A stretch of 64,000 bases of DNA from Sulfomarinibacter sp963733915 (lineage in GTDB: Bacteria > Acidobacteriota > Thermoanaerobaculia > Thermoanaerobaculales > Sulfomarinibacteraceae), in contig CAVTEP010000001.1 of the NCBI GenBank assembly GCA_963733915.1, forward strand, positions 434,001-498,000. The letters are read 5' to 3'. A program made the translations under genes and the position numbers. A model generated the notes under the pieces. It did no database searches and had not been told where the DNA came from. It saw only the letters and a list, made by a program, of their open reading frames with translations. Positions 1-9,023 of the stretch are shown here, in pieces. Numbering within the stretch: the first letter of the stretch is position 1; each line of letters begins with the position of its first letter.

Positions 1-1086
1 ATCATCATGTCGGGCGGGATCGCCGCCCTGGCGGTGGCCTTCGGCGTCTATCTCGGTAGCTTCGTGCCGATGTTTTCGACCGCCAACGTCCTCTTTTCGC
101 TGCCGATCGGATCGTGGGTCTGGACGGTTTCGGGCGGCCAGGTCGCCGCCGCGCTCGCCATCTTTCTCCTGACCGCCGTCAACTACGTCGGTCTGCGCGA
201 GGGCGCCGGGGTCCAGAACTTCCTCACGGTGTTCAGGATCGGCGCCATCGTCGTCTTTGTCGGGCTGGCATTTTTCGTCGACGCTCCCCAGCAGGTTTCG
301 CTGTTCGGCCCGCTGCCCGCGGTCCCGCTGCTGAGTGGGATCGGTATCGCCATGATCGCCGCGCTGTGGACCTACGACGGCTGGTACGGCCCGACCTTTT
401 CGGCCGGCGAGATGCGCGACCCCGAACGCACCCTGCCCTTCGGGCTGGTGTGGGGAACGGTGATCGTCATGGTCCTCTACGCCCTGATCAACTTCGTCTA
501 CCTGCGCGCCCTGCCGCTCGCCGAGATAGCAGCGACGCCGCGGATCGGCGAGGCCGCGGCGACCGCCCTCTTTGGCGCCGGCGGCGGCAAGCTGATCTCG
601 TTTGCGGTGCTCGTCTCGACCTTCGGCTGTCTGTCGGCGACCATTCTCTACAGCTCGCGGATCTATCTCCCGATGGCGCGCGACGGGGTGTTCTTCCGCG
701 GGCTGGCCGCGGTCCATCCCAGCCACCACACGCCCGGACGGAGCCTGTGGGCGCAGAGCCTGTGGGCGGTGGTGCTGGCGCTGTCGGGGACCTACGAGCA
801 GATCTACACTTACGTCATCTTTGCCGGGCTGCTGTTTCACGTCGCGACCGCGGGCGCGGTGATCGTTCTTCGCCGCCGCCGGCCGGAGCTCGAACGGCCG
901 TACCGGGTCTTCGGCTACCCCTGGGTCCCGCTGCTCTTCATTCTGGCCTCGATCCTGCTGGTCGGAAACACGCTCGCGGAGAAACCGGTGGAGTCGATCC
1001 TCGGGCTCGCCTTCCTGGCCGCGGGCGTACCGGCCTACCTCTGGTGGCGGCGGCATCCGCCGGCGGACGCGGGACCGACCTCGTGA
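1..1086 (+). CDS. Amino acid permease (APC superfamily), 5' end cut off by window
   Basis: Inner-membrane amino acid transporter of the APC/LAT type. The frame is open from base 1, so the first few membrane helices lie outside the window; about 360 residues and roughly nine hydrophobic helices remain, against 430-480 for the family. The family signature following helix 6 is visible (TYDGWYGPTFSAGEM, then a PERTLP motif near residue 140). The C-terminus is a basic tail after the last helix. Its stop overlaps the GTG start of the IclR regulator, so the two are co-transcribed with the catabolic genes downstream. The substrate cannot be read from sequence; the neighbouring aminotransferases and semialdehyde-type dehydrogenase suggest an amino acid or amine. 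Confidence 0.9.
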   Translation: MIMSGGIAALAVAFGVYLGSFVPMFSTANVLFSLPIGSWVWTVSGGQVAAALAIFLLTAVNYVGLREGAGVQNFLTVFRIGAIVVFVGLAFFVDAPQQVSLFGPLPAVPLLSGIGIAMIAALWTYDGWYGPTFSAGEMRDPERTLPFGLVWGTVIVMVLYALINFVYLRALPLAEIAATPRIGEAAATALFGAGGGKLISFAVLVSTFGCLSATILYSSRIYLPMARDGVFFRGLAAVHPSHHTPGRSLWAQSLWAVVLALSGTYEQIYTYVIFAGLLFHVATAGAVIVLRRRRPELERPYRVFGYPWVPLLFILASILLVGNTLAEKPVESILGLAFLAAGVPAYLWWRRHPPADAGPTS

Positions 1087-1856
1087 GCGGCAAGACCGCA
1101 CCCGAGGGGACCCAGGCCGTGATCCGGGCGCTCGGCCTCTTGAAGGCCTTCAGCCGGGCACAGCCCGAGCAGAGCCTGGCCGAACTGAGCGGCGCCACCG
1201 GGCTGGCCAAGACCACCGCCCACCGGCTGTTGGCCGCGCTGGAGAGCGAGGGTTTGATAGCGAGAAACCCGCTCACCCGATCGTTTCGGCTCGGTCCGGC
1301 GGCGCTCGCCCTGGGCATTCAGGCCCTGGTCAGCAACGATCTGCGGGCGGTGGTCGAGCCCGAGCTGCGGGTGCTGGCCGAACACACCGGCGAAACGGCG
1401 ACCCTCGAGGTGCCCCTCGAGGCCACCATGTTGATCCTGGCCGAGGTGTCCGGCCGCCACCTGGTCACGGTGGCGGCGGAGCTCGGCACCCGCTGGCCGA
1501 TCCACGCCACCTCCACCGGCAAGGCGTACCTCGCCGCGCTCTCCGCCGACCAGCGGCGCACAATCCTCGCCCCGCCCCTGGCCGCGCTGACGCCGGCCAC
1601 CATCGTCGATGTCGAGGAGCTCGAGCGGGAGCTCGAGCGGGTCCGCAAGCTCGGCTACGCGACGGCGAGCGATGAGATCGAAGCGGGCGCCTCGGCGGTC
1701 GGCGCGGTCCTCAAGAACGCGCTCGGAAAGCCGGTGGGCGGCATCAGCTTCAACGGCCCGACCAGCCGGTTCACGGCGCGGCATATTCAATCGCTGGGCC
1801 GCGAGCTTGCCGCCGCCGCGTCCAGGTTGGCGCCCCTGATTCACACCATGGATTGA
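1083..1856 (+). CDS. IclR family transcriptional regulator
   Basis: A 257-residue DNA-binding regulator. Residues about 10-70 form the winged helix-turn-helix (AVIRALGLLKAF start, then TGLAKTTAHRLLAALE as recognition region), and about 80-250 form the effector-binding IclR domain, with the typical HATSTGKAYLAAL segment near residue 140. The GTG start at 1083 was chosen because it overlaps the permease stop by four bases (GTGA) and gives the usual family length. It sits between the permease and the aminotransferase/dehydrogenase genes and is the likely local regulator of this operon; the inducer is unknown. Confidence 0.92.
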   Translation: MSGKTAPEGTQAVIRALGLLKAFSRAQPEQSLAELSGATGLAKTTAHRLLAALESEGLIARNPLTRSFRLGPAALALGIQALVSNDLRAVVEPELRVLAEHTGETATLEVPLEATMLILAEVSGRHLVTVAAELGTRWPIHATSTGKAYLAALSADQRRTILAPPLAALTPATIVDVEELERELERVRKLGYATASDEIEAGASAVGAVLKNALGKPVGGISFNGPTSRFTARHIQSLGRELAAAASRLAPLIHTMD

Positions 1857-1900
1857 ATGCGAATCGTGGTAGCGTATCGGCGGGTGAGGAGCCCAGGAGC

Positions 1901-3214
1901 ATGATCCCGGAACGGCTCAGCGTGCTGCACAGCTGGTGCGTCCAGGCCGATTGGGACGCGCCGACCATCGTCGGCGGCGAGGGCGCGTGGTTCTGGGACG
2001 AAAACGGCCGCCGCTATCTCGACATGAGCAGTCTGTCCGAGTCGATGAACCTCGGACACCAACACCCGGCGCTGGTGCGCGCCATCCGGCAACAGGCTGA
2101 AGAGCTCTGCTTCGTCTCCGCCGCCTGGGGCGCCGAACCCCGCGCGCGCCTCGCCGAGCAGCTGCTCGAGAAGTCCGGTTTCGAAAGCGGGCGCGTGTTC
2201 TTCTGTCTCGGCGGATCGGACGCCAACGAGCACGCGGTCAAGTTCGCCCGCCAGGCGAGCGCAAAGCCGCAGGGCTGGGTGATCGCCAGGGACCGGTCCT
2301 ATCACGGCGCCAGCTACGGGGCGGCGGCGTTCTCAGGCGACACTCGTACGCGCCACCAGATCGATCCACAGGTGATGAGGGTGGTCCACGTTCCACCGCC
2401 CTACGCCTATCGGTGCCCCTTCGGTACCGTCTCCGAGACCGAGTGTGGCGAGCGCAGTGCCCGCCACCTTGGTACCGTGATCGACGAGCGGGGCGCGGGC
2501 GAAGTCGCCGCGGTCCTGATGGAACCCAACGCGGGCACCAACGGGATCGTCGCTCCGGACAACTACTGGCCCCTGCTGCGGGAGGAGACCCGCCGCCGTG
2601 GAGTCGCGCTGATCGCCGACGAGGTGATGAGCGGTTTCGGCCGCTGCGGTGAGTGGTTTGCGTGGCAGCGCTACGGCGAGGCCGGGCGCCCCGACCTTAT
2701 GAGCCTGGCCAAGGGGCTGACCGCCTCCCACCTGCCGCTCGCCGCCGTGGTCGTGTCCCGGGACATCGCCGCCCGGCTCGAGCACGAGATGCTGTGGACG
2801 GGTCTGACCTACTGCGGCCACCCCCTCGCCTGCGCGGCTGGAGTGGCGGCGGTCCAGGCCTACCAGGACGAGGGGCTGATCGAACGCTCGCGGCGGCTGG
2901 GCGCGCGGCTCATCGCCGAGCTGCGGGCGATGCAGGACCGGGTCGAGGTGATCGGTGACGTGCGGGGCGGGCACGGTCTCTTTGCGGTGGTCGAGCTGGT
3001 CGCCGACCGGACGACGCGGGCGCCGGTCTCGCCCTGGCCGCAGATCCATCCGTCCCTGACAACCCTTGTCGACCGGGCGCGGCAGGAGGGGGTATCGTTT
3101 GCGGTGCGCGGCAATCTCGTCATCCTGGCGCCGCCGCTGGTCATCGAGGAAGACGACCTGATGAACGCGCTCTCGCTGATGGAGCGCCTGCTCACGGAAC
3201 TGGAGTGGTCATGA
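1901..3214 (+). CDS. Class III PLP-dependent aminotransferase
   Basis: Cytosolic omega-amino-acid type transaminase of 437 residues. Key fold-type I residues are visible: Asp240 in the IADEV motif that binds the PLP ring nitrogen, and the Schiff-base Lys271 in SLAKGLT. A glycine/serine-rich phosphate-binding stretch (LGGSDANEHAVKFAR) lies near residue 105. The ATG at 1901 is preferred over a TTG 48 bases upstream because an AGGAGC ribosome site lies directly before it; the TTG would start inside the IclR stop region. The gene overlaps the following dehydrogenase by four bases (ATGA). A transaminase followed by an aldehyde dehydrogenase suggests conversion of an amine to a semialdehyde and then to a carboxylate. 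Substrate unassigned; taurine- or beta-alanine-pyruvate type enzymes are possible relatives. Confidence 0.88.
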   Translation: MIPERLSVLHSWCVQADWDAPTIVGGEGAWFWDENGRRYLDMSSLSESMNLGHQHPALVRAIRQQAEELCFVSAAWGAEPRARLAEQLLEKSGFESGRVFFCLGGSDANEHAVKFARQASAKPQGWVIARDRSYHGASYGAAAFSGDTRTRHQIDPQVMRVVHVPPPYAYRCPFGTVSETECGERSARHLGTVIDERGAGEVAAVLMEPNAGTNGIVAPDNYWPLLREETRRRGVALIADEVMSGFGRCGEWFAWQRYGEAGRPDLMSLAKGLTASHLPLAAVVVSRDIAARLEHEMLWTGLTYCGHPLACAAGVAAVQAYQDEGLIERSRRLGARLIAELRAMQDRVEVIGDVRGGHGLFAVVELVADRTTRAPVSPWPQIHPSLTTLVDRARQEGVSFAVRGNLVILAPPLVIEEDDLMNALSLMERLLTELEWS

Positions 3215-4779
3215 CCTTCAAGCTCACCTACTCGACGATGTTCAATCCCCCGGACGAGATGCACAGCCGCTTCGAGGCGGCCCTCGCGGAGCTGCGCTCC
3301 GGTCTCGGAGCCACCCACGCGATGTACATCGACGGCGACGAGGTCGAGGGCAGGACAACCGCCGAAAAACGAAGCCCGGTCGACCAGCGTCTGGTCCTCG
3401 GACACTTTCCGGTCGGCGACGCCGCGGACGTCGAGCGAGCGGTGGCGGCCGCCAAAAAGGCGTTTCAGACCTGGCGGATGACCCCGTACGAAGATCGCGT
3501 CCGGCTCGTCCGGCGGGTGGCGGAGCTGATCGAGGAGCGGGTCTACTCGATCGGCGCCGCGCTCGCGCTCGAGGTCGGCAAGAACCGGATGGAGTCGCTG
3601 GGCGAGACCCAGGAAACGGCGGATTTCTTCTCGGGCTACGCGGCGGAGCTCGAACGCAACCACGGCTACGACGTGGCGCTGCCGGACGATCCGCTGACCG
3701 ACTACCGCTCCCACAACCGCAGCGTGCTCAAACCGCACGGCGTGTGGGGGGTGATCGTGCCCTTCAACTTTCCCCTGGCTTTGGGCGGTGGTCCGGTGGC
3801 CGCGGCACTGGTGACCGGCAACACCGTCGTCCTCAAGGGCGCGACCGATACGCCGTGGGCGGGCCGGCTGCTGGCCGACTGCGTCCGTGACGCGGGGGTA
3901 CCGGCCGGCGTCTTCAACTACCTGATGGGACCCGGCTCGGTGGTGGGCGAGACGCTGATCAACCATCCCGATCTCGCCGGCGTGACCTTTACCGGCTCCC
4001 ACGAGGTGGGGATGCGGATCCATCGCGTGATGGCGGGCGGCGCCTACCCGCGTCCCTGTATCGCCGAGATGGGCGGCAAGAACGCCTGCATCGTGACCGC
4101 CCGGGGTGATCTGGAGCGGGCGGCCGCCGGCATCGTGCGCTCCGCCTTCGGCTTGAGCGGACAGAAGTGCTCAGCGCTGTCGCGGGTCTACGTCGAGGAG
4201 AGGGTCGCCGAGGATTTGCTTGAACGAGTGCTCGAGGGGACCCGCGCGATTCGAGTCGGCGATCCCTGTCTGCGCGAGAACTGGATGGGTCCGGTGATCA
4301 ACCAGGGCGCAGCGCGCGAGTACGAGCGCTACTGTGCCGAGCTCTCCTCGGGGGGCGGCCGCATCCTCGTCGGCGGCCGGCGTCTGCGCGATGCCGAGCA
4401 CGCCCACGGGCATTTCGTCGAGTGCACTGTGGCCGAGGCCCCGGCGGATCACCCGCTGTTTCGCGAGGAGATGTTCCAGCCGATCCTGATGGTGTGCCGG
4501 GTCGAGGACCTCCGGGAGGGCGTCGCCCTCGCCAACGACAGCCCGCTGGGTCTGACCGGAGGCTGCTACGGCAGCGACGAGGACCTGCGCTACTTCCTCG
4601 ACCACATCGAGGCGGGCGTCCTCTACCTCAACCGCCCTCAGGGGGCGACCACCGGCGCCTGGCCGGGCTACCAGGCATTCGGCGGGTGGAAGGGCTCGGG
4701 CTCGACGGGCAAGGCCATCGGTTCGTTCTATTACCTGCCGCTCTACATGCGCGAGCAGTCGCAGACCGTGGTCGAGTGA
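3211..4779 (+). CDS. NAD(P)-dependent aldehyde/semialdehyde dehydrogenase
   Basis: ALDH-superfamily enzyme of 522 residues that oxidises an aldehyde to a carboxylate. The catalytic cysteine is Cys320 in GQKCSALSRVYVEE and the general base is Glu286 in AEMGGKNA; the cofactor-binding WGVIVPFNFPLAL stretch is near residue 180. The N-terminal extension of about 40 residues before the first ALDH motif, and the motif wording, resemble L-glutamate semialdehyde (P5C) dehydrogenase-like members more than short-chain betaine types. ATG 3211 overlaps the upstream stop. Translational coupling with the aminotransferase supports one pathway. Which semialdehyde is used is inference only. Confidence 0.9.
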   Translation: MTFKLTYSTMFNPPDEMHSRFEAALAELRSGLGATHAMYIDGDEVEGRTTAEKRSPVDQRLVLGHFPVGDAADVERAVAAAKKAFQTWRMTPYEDRVRLVRRVAELIEERVYSIGAALALEVGKNRMESLGETQETADFFSGYAAELERNHGYDVALPDDPLTDYRSHNRSVLKPHGVWGVIVPFNFPLALGGGPVAAALVTGNTVVLKGATDTPWAGRLLADCVRDAGVPAGVFNYLMGPGSVVGETLINHPDLAGVTFTGSHEVGMRIHRVMAGGAYPRPCIAEMGGKNACIVTARGDLERAAAGIVRSAFGLSGQKCSALSRVYVEERVAEDLLERVLEGTRAIRVGDPCLRENWMGPVINQGAAREYERYCAELSSGGGRILVGGRRLRDAEHAHGHFVECTVAEAPADHPLFREEMFQPILMVCRVEDLREGVALANDSPLGLTGGCYGSDEDLRYFLDHIEAGVLYLNRPQGATTGAWPGYQAFGGWKGSGSTGKAIGSFYYLPLYMREQSQTVVE

Positions 4780-4817
4780 GCCTGGCCCGCCTGCGATCGC
4801 AGACTGGAAGTGAATCC

Positions 4818-6143
4818 ATGAAGAACCAGCACATCAGGACCGAGCTGCCGGGACCGAAGGCGCGGGCCATCCTGGAGCGGGACGCAAAGGTCGTCTCGCC
4901 GTCCTACCCGCGCGATTACCCCTTCGTCATGTCGCACGGTCGGGGCGCCGAGGTGTGGGACGTGGACGGCAATCGTTTTCTCGACTTTGCGGCGGGCATC
5001 GCCGTCTGCTCGACCGGCCACTCGCACCCGCAGGTCGTGCAGGCGATCAAGGACGCGGCCGACGGCTTCCTCCACATCAGCTCGGACTACTGGCACGAGG
5101 GCCAGGTACGGCTCGGCGAGAAGATCGAAAAGCTGAACCCGATGGGCGAGCCGGTGATGTGCTTCTTCGCCCAGTCCGGCAGCGAGAGCGTGGAGGGCGC
5201 CCTCAAGCTGGCCCGCGACGTCACCAGACGCCCCCGGTTCATCGGCTTTCTCGGAGGCTTTCACGGCCGCACGATGGGATCGCTCGCCTTCACCTCGAGC
5301 AAGGTCACCCAGCAGAGCGGCTTCTTCCCGACCATGCCGGGCGTCACCCACGTGCCCTACCCCGACAACTACCGGCCGCTCTTCGCAGGGGACGATCAGG
5401 GACAGGCGGTGCTCGATTACATCGAGAACGTGCTCTTCGAGTCCAACGTGCCGCCGGACGAGGTGGCGGGCGTTCTGGTCGAGCCGATCCTCGGCGAGGG
5501 CGGGTACATCGTCCCTCCCGACGGTTTTCTGGCGGGTCTGCGCGCGCTCTGCGACCAACACGGGATCATGCTCATCTTCGACGAGGTTCAGTGCGGAATC
5601 GGGCGCACCGGCAAGCTCTTCGCCTGCCAGCACTGGAAGGTGGCGCCGGACATCATGACCCTGGCCAAGGGCTTGGGCTCGGGTCTGCCCATCGGCCTGG
5701 TGGTCGCGAAGCGGAGCATCATGGAGCAGTGGCCCCGGGGCGCCCACGGCAACACCTTCGGCGGCAACCCGATCTGCTGCGCCGCCGCACTCGCCACCCT
5801 GGACCTGGTGGCGGGGGGTTACGCCGACAACGCCGCCGAGGTGGGCGCGTACTTCATCGACCGGCTGCGCGAGCTGCAGACGCGCCATCAGTGCATCGGC
5901 GAGGTGCGCGGCAGAGGCTTGATGATCGGCATCGAGCTGGTGACCGACCGCGAGTCGCGCGAACCGGCTCGGGAGCTCTGCAAGAAGGTCCTCCACCGCG
6001 CCTATGAAAACGGCCTGATCCTGCTCTCCTGCGGCGTCAGCACGGTCCGCTTCATGCCGCCGTTGATGATCACCAGGGGCGACGTCGATGAGGCGCTCTC
6101 GATCCTGGAGCCGAGCCTCGTCGAGGCCCTCGACAGCCTGTGA
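4818..6143 (+). CDS. Class III aminotransferase (4-aminobutyrate/acetylornithine type)
   Basis: A 441-residue PLP enzyme. Asp255 (IFDEVQCGIGRTGK) and the PLP lysine Lys284 (TLAKGLGSGLPIG) are both present. The N-terminal GPKARAILERD segment and overall pattern match the GABA aminotransferase/ornithine-lysine racemase branch of class III. ATG 4818 was chosen at the first methionine that starts the conserved domain; the open frame upstream is antisense-like noise inside the dehydrogenase gene. It lies 38 bases after the dehydrogenase. Two class III enzymes around one dehydrogenase suggest either two linked amine substrates or a transaminase plus an isomerase/racemase of the same pathway. Confidence 0.88.
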   Translation: MKNQHIRTELPGPKARAILERDAKVVSPSYPRDYPFVMSHGRGAEVWDVDGNRFLDFAAGIAVCSTGHSHPQVVQAIKDAADGFLHISSDYWHEGQVRLGEKIEKLNPMGEPVMCFFAQSGSESVEGALKLARDVTRRPRFIGFLGGFHGRTMGSLAFTSSKVTQQSGFFPTMPGVTHVPYPDNYRPLFAGDDQGQAVLDYIENVLFESNVPPDEVAGVLVEPILGEGGYIVPPDGFLAGLRALCDQHGIMLIFDEVQCGIGRTGKLFACQHWKVAPDIMTLAKGLGSGLPIGLVVAKRSIMEQWPRGAHGNTFGGNPICCAAALATLDLVAGGYADNAAEVGAYFIDRLRELQTRHQCIGEVRGRGLMIGIELVTDRESREPARELCKKVLHRAYENGLILLSCGVSTVRFMPPLMITRGDVDEALSILEPSLVEALDSL

Positions 6144-6210
6144 GCTCTCCGCCACACTCGCCGATCGAACGTCCTTCCTTTGTACTCGGAGCTTCCCGTG
6201 GAGGTGTGTC

Positions 6211-7371
6211 ATGCGTGTGATGTGGGTGCTCGTCGTTTCCGTGTTGTTGGCTCTGCCGGTGGCCGCCGCCGACCCGCCGCGCGCCCGCGATCTCGGCATT
6301 CCCTTTGACGGCAGTCCGGGTCCCTTGAACGCGATCACCGACGTCGCCGGCGTCACAGTCGGCCACGCGACCGTGAGCGAGGACTTCGCCGACGGTCGCG
6401 CCGCACGGACCGGGGTCACGGCCGTGTTGCCACGAGGCCGCGGCTCGTTGTTACAACCGGTCTTCGGCGCCTGGTTCGCCCTGAACGGCGCCGGTGAAAT
6501 GACGGGCACGACGTGGGTTGAAGAGTCCGGACGGCTCGAGGGTCCGGTCATGCTGACCAACACCCACAGCATCGGCACGGTGCACCAGGCGACGATCGCC
6601 TGGCGCATTCGCCAGGGCGGTCCGGACGCCACCGGGTATTACTGGTCGGCGCCGGTCGTCGCCGAGACCTGGGACGATCCCCTCAACGACATCAACGGCT
6701 TCCACGTCACACCCGAGCACGTCAATGCGGCGCTCGACGGCGCCGCCGCCGGACCGGTGGCCGAGGGCAATGTCGGTGCCGGTACCGGCGTCATGTGTTT
6801 CGACTTCAAGTGCGGCATCGGCACCGCCTCGCGCGTGATCGAGATTCTCGGCGTGCCCTACACCGTCGGCGTGCTGGTGCAGGCAAACTACGGGAGCGAG
6901 AGGCGCGACGAGCTGCGAATCGCGGGCGTTCCGGTTGGGCGACTCCTCCACGAGCCACAAAGCTTCAGCGACCTTGGAGCCCAAGGTCGGGAGGACGGCT
7001 CGATCATCATCGTCGTGGCGACCGACGCGCCGCTGTTGCCGTACCAGCTCAAAAGGATCGCGCGGCGCGCCGCGCTCGGCCTCGCCCGCACTGGCTCGGT
7101 CGCCGACAACGGCTCCGGCGACATCTTCGTCGCGTTCACGACGGCGGATCAATCGCTGGGTCGAAACGACGTCATTCTGAGCCATCACTCGGTTCCCAAT
7201 GATGAGCTCGACGCCCTGTTCGCCGCCACGGTCCGGGCGACCGAGGAGGCGATCATCAACGCAATGGTCGCCGCCCGCGACATGGTTGGCAACGAGGGAC
7301 ACTCCGCCAGGGCGATCCCGCACGACGCGCTGATCGAGGTCATGAAACGGTACGGGCGATCGATTCCCTGA
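6211..7371 (+). CDS. P1 family (S58, DmpA/BapA-like) aminopeptidase, exported
   Basis: N-terminal-nucleophile peptidase of the L-aminopeptidase/D-esterase family, 386 residues. The precursor should self-cleave at Gly295-Ser296 (LARTG|SVADNGSGD), freeing Ser296 as nucleophile, as known for DmpA and beta-aminopeptidases. Residues 1-21 (MRVMWVLVVSVLLALPVAA) are a clear signal peptide, so unlike cytosolic DmpA it is predicted to act outside the cytoplasm. The start is fixed by a GGAGG ribosome site at 6200-6204, six bases before the ATG. It follows the second aminotransferase by 67 bases and may supply free amino acids (possibly beta- or N-blocked) to the upstream permease and catabolic enzymes. 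Confidence 0.9.
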   Translation: MRVMWVLVVSVLLALPVAAADPPRARDLGIPFDGSPGPLNAITDVAGVTVGHATVSEDFADGRAARTGVTAVLPRGRGSLLQPVFGAWFALNGAGEMTGTTWVEESGRLEGPVMLTNTHSIGTVHQATIAWRIRQGGPDATGYYWSAPVVAETWDDPLNDINGFHVTPEHVNAALDGAAAGPVAEGNVGAGTGVMCFDFKCGIGTASRVIEILGVPYTVGVLVQANYGSERRDELRIAGVPVGRLLHEPQSFSDLGAQGREDGSIIIVVATDAPLLPYQLKRIARRAALGLARTGSVADNGSGDIFVAFTTADQSLGRNDVILSHHSVPNDELDALFAATVRATEEAIINAMVAARDMVGNEGHSARAIPHDALIEVMKRYGRSIP

Positions 7372-7395
7372 CGCCCTACCGATCGGGTGGAGATG

Positions 7396-7440
7396 TCTCA
7401 ACGTTCTAACGTTTTAACGTTCAACGTTTGAACGTTGGAA
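7396..7440. repeat. AACGTT-word tandem repeat (family A)
   Basis: Intergenic stretch made of about five near-copies of an AACGTT-centred word separated by 1-3 T or A bases. It lies between the 3' ends of two convergent transcripts. The word is self-complementary, so each copy can pair with any other. The same word occurs in the same kind of array at about 59376, 59468 and 61554. Confidence 0.75.
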
Positions 7441-7477
7441 ACCATCGCCCCCGCGCCGAGCTCGACACGGTCCGGAA

Positions 7478-9023
7478 TCAGCCCTTAAGGATGGCCCGCG
7501 CCGCGAGAGCGCCCGGTGCGCAGGTGATGCCGCCGCCGGGATGGCTGCCGCTGCCGCACAGGAACAGCCCGGCGAAGGGCGTGCGATACCCGGTGCACCC
7601 GGGCGCCGGCCGGACGGCGAGCTGGTCGGTGGCGTGCTCGCCGTGGAAGAGGTGCCCGCCGCTGACCCCGTAGACCGCCTCCAGGTCGCTGGGGCTGAGG
7701 AGCTGATGACCGACGATCGCTCCCTCGATCCCCGGGGCGTACTCCGAGAGACGATCCACCACCGCGCGGTAGAGCTCGTCCCTGGACGCCTCGTTCCACG
7801 AGCCCTCCAGCTCGTGGGGCGCGCAGTGGACCAGGATCGACAGCACGTGGTGTCCCGCCGGGGCCAGCTCGGGGGTCTCGATGGTGGGCACCGAGATGTC
7901 CAGCGCCGGCCGGCGCGCGAACTGCCGGTACTTGACCGGGTCGAAGGCGCGTTCGAGATCGTCGATGGTCTCGCCGATCCGGATCCTCTCCGGCTTGAGT
8001 CCCGGGCGGCAGGAGAACTCCGGCGGTCCGCTCAGGGCCAGGTTCAGCTTGGCCGTGGTGCCCCGGCTCCGGAAGTTGGAGATGTCGCGCTCCAGAGTAG
8101 CCGACAGGGCGCCGCCCGGCAGGAGCTCGAGAAAGAGGTGCTTGGGATGGCACGAGGCGGCGACCGTCGCTGCGTGCAAGCTCTCGCCGCCGCCGAGGCT
8201 GACCGCCACCACCCTGGCGTCGTCAAGAACCAGAGCCTCGACCGCCGTTCCGCAACGGATCTCCACACCGTTGGCTAGTCGCCGCCCTTTCGAGTGCGGC
8301 GATAAGCGCCCGGGGGCCGCCCGCGATCGGCTCCGCGATCGTGCTCTCCATCCACAGCAGATTGGTGGTGGTGCCGGGCGACCACGGCCCGGCAAAACAG
8401 CCTTCGAGCGCGGGCGCGGCCAGCCCCGCCTTCAAGAGCTCGGAGTCAAACCACTCGTTGAGCCAGTCGGCCACGCACATCGGGGCGATCCGGAGGACCT
8501 CCATCATGTCCTTCCTGCCGAGCAGGCGGAGGGAGAGCGCCGCCCCACCGAGACCCAGGAGATCGCCGAGACCCGGCTCGATGAGATTCGGCGGTCGGCG
8601 GTCCGCGAGCTTGCGGATGGTCGCACTGACACGTTTGACAAATGCCCGGTAGCCGCGGTACTTCCCCGCGTCGTCGGCCGACCTCCGGGACAGCTCGGCC
8701 GCCGCCTTCCCGGGGTCGCGATCGAGCACCAGACCCTCGCCGTCCAGCTCGGGCAGGAGCACCGGCGGCGGGTCGGACCGGAACTCGAGGCCGTGGCGAC
8801 GGAGCCCCAGCTCCTCCACCACCCAGGGGCGGACCCTGGTGGTGTCGTGCAGCACACCGGCCGTGCGATAGCCGGGGTGGAACTCCTCGCCGGCCGCCAG
8901 CCCGCCGATGTGCTCCCGCCCTTCGAGCACGAGCACCTTGCGCCCGCGCTTGGCGAGCAGGGCCGCGGTGGTGAGGCCGTTGGGACCGGCGCCGATCACG
9001 ATGACGTCGTATTTCTGGGTCAT
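7478..9023 (-). CDS. PYROXD2/phytoene desaturase-like FAD oxidoreductase A (frameshifted)
   Basis: Flavin-dependent amine oxidoreductase-fold protein. The N-terminal Rossmann motif is clear (YDVIVIGAGPNGLTTAALLA, residues 5-24) and the C-terminal FAD motif ends in FLCGSGSHPGGGITCAPG. The reading frame shifts once near 8280, between the ALIAALERA helix and GVEIRCG; joined, the product is about 515 residues, normal for the family. ATG 9023 overlaps the stop of paralogue B (ATGA). The two paralogues share the same architecture and lie in one operon with a GcvT-like gene. The single indel in a well-conserved gene looks like an assembly error. Substrate unknown; carotenoid desaturation is unlikely because no carotenoid genes are nearby. 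Confidence 0.82.

Noticed and set aside
7396..7440. CRISPR array at the tandem-word repeats
   Set aside because: Words are 6-8 bases without unique spacers, and no cas genes are present.
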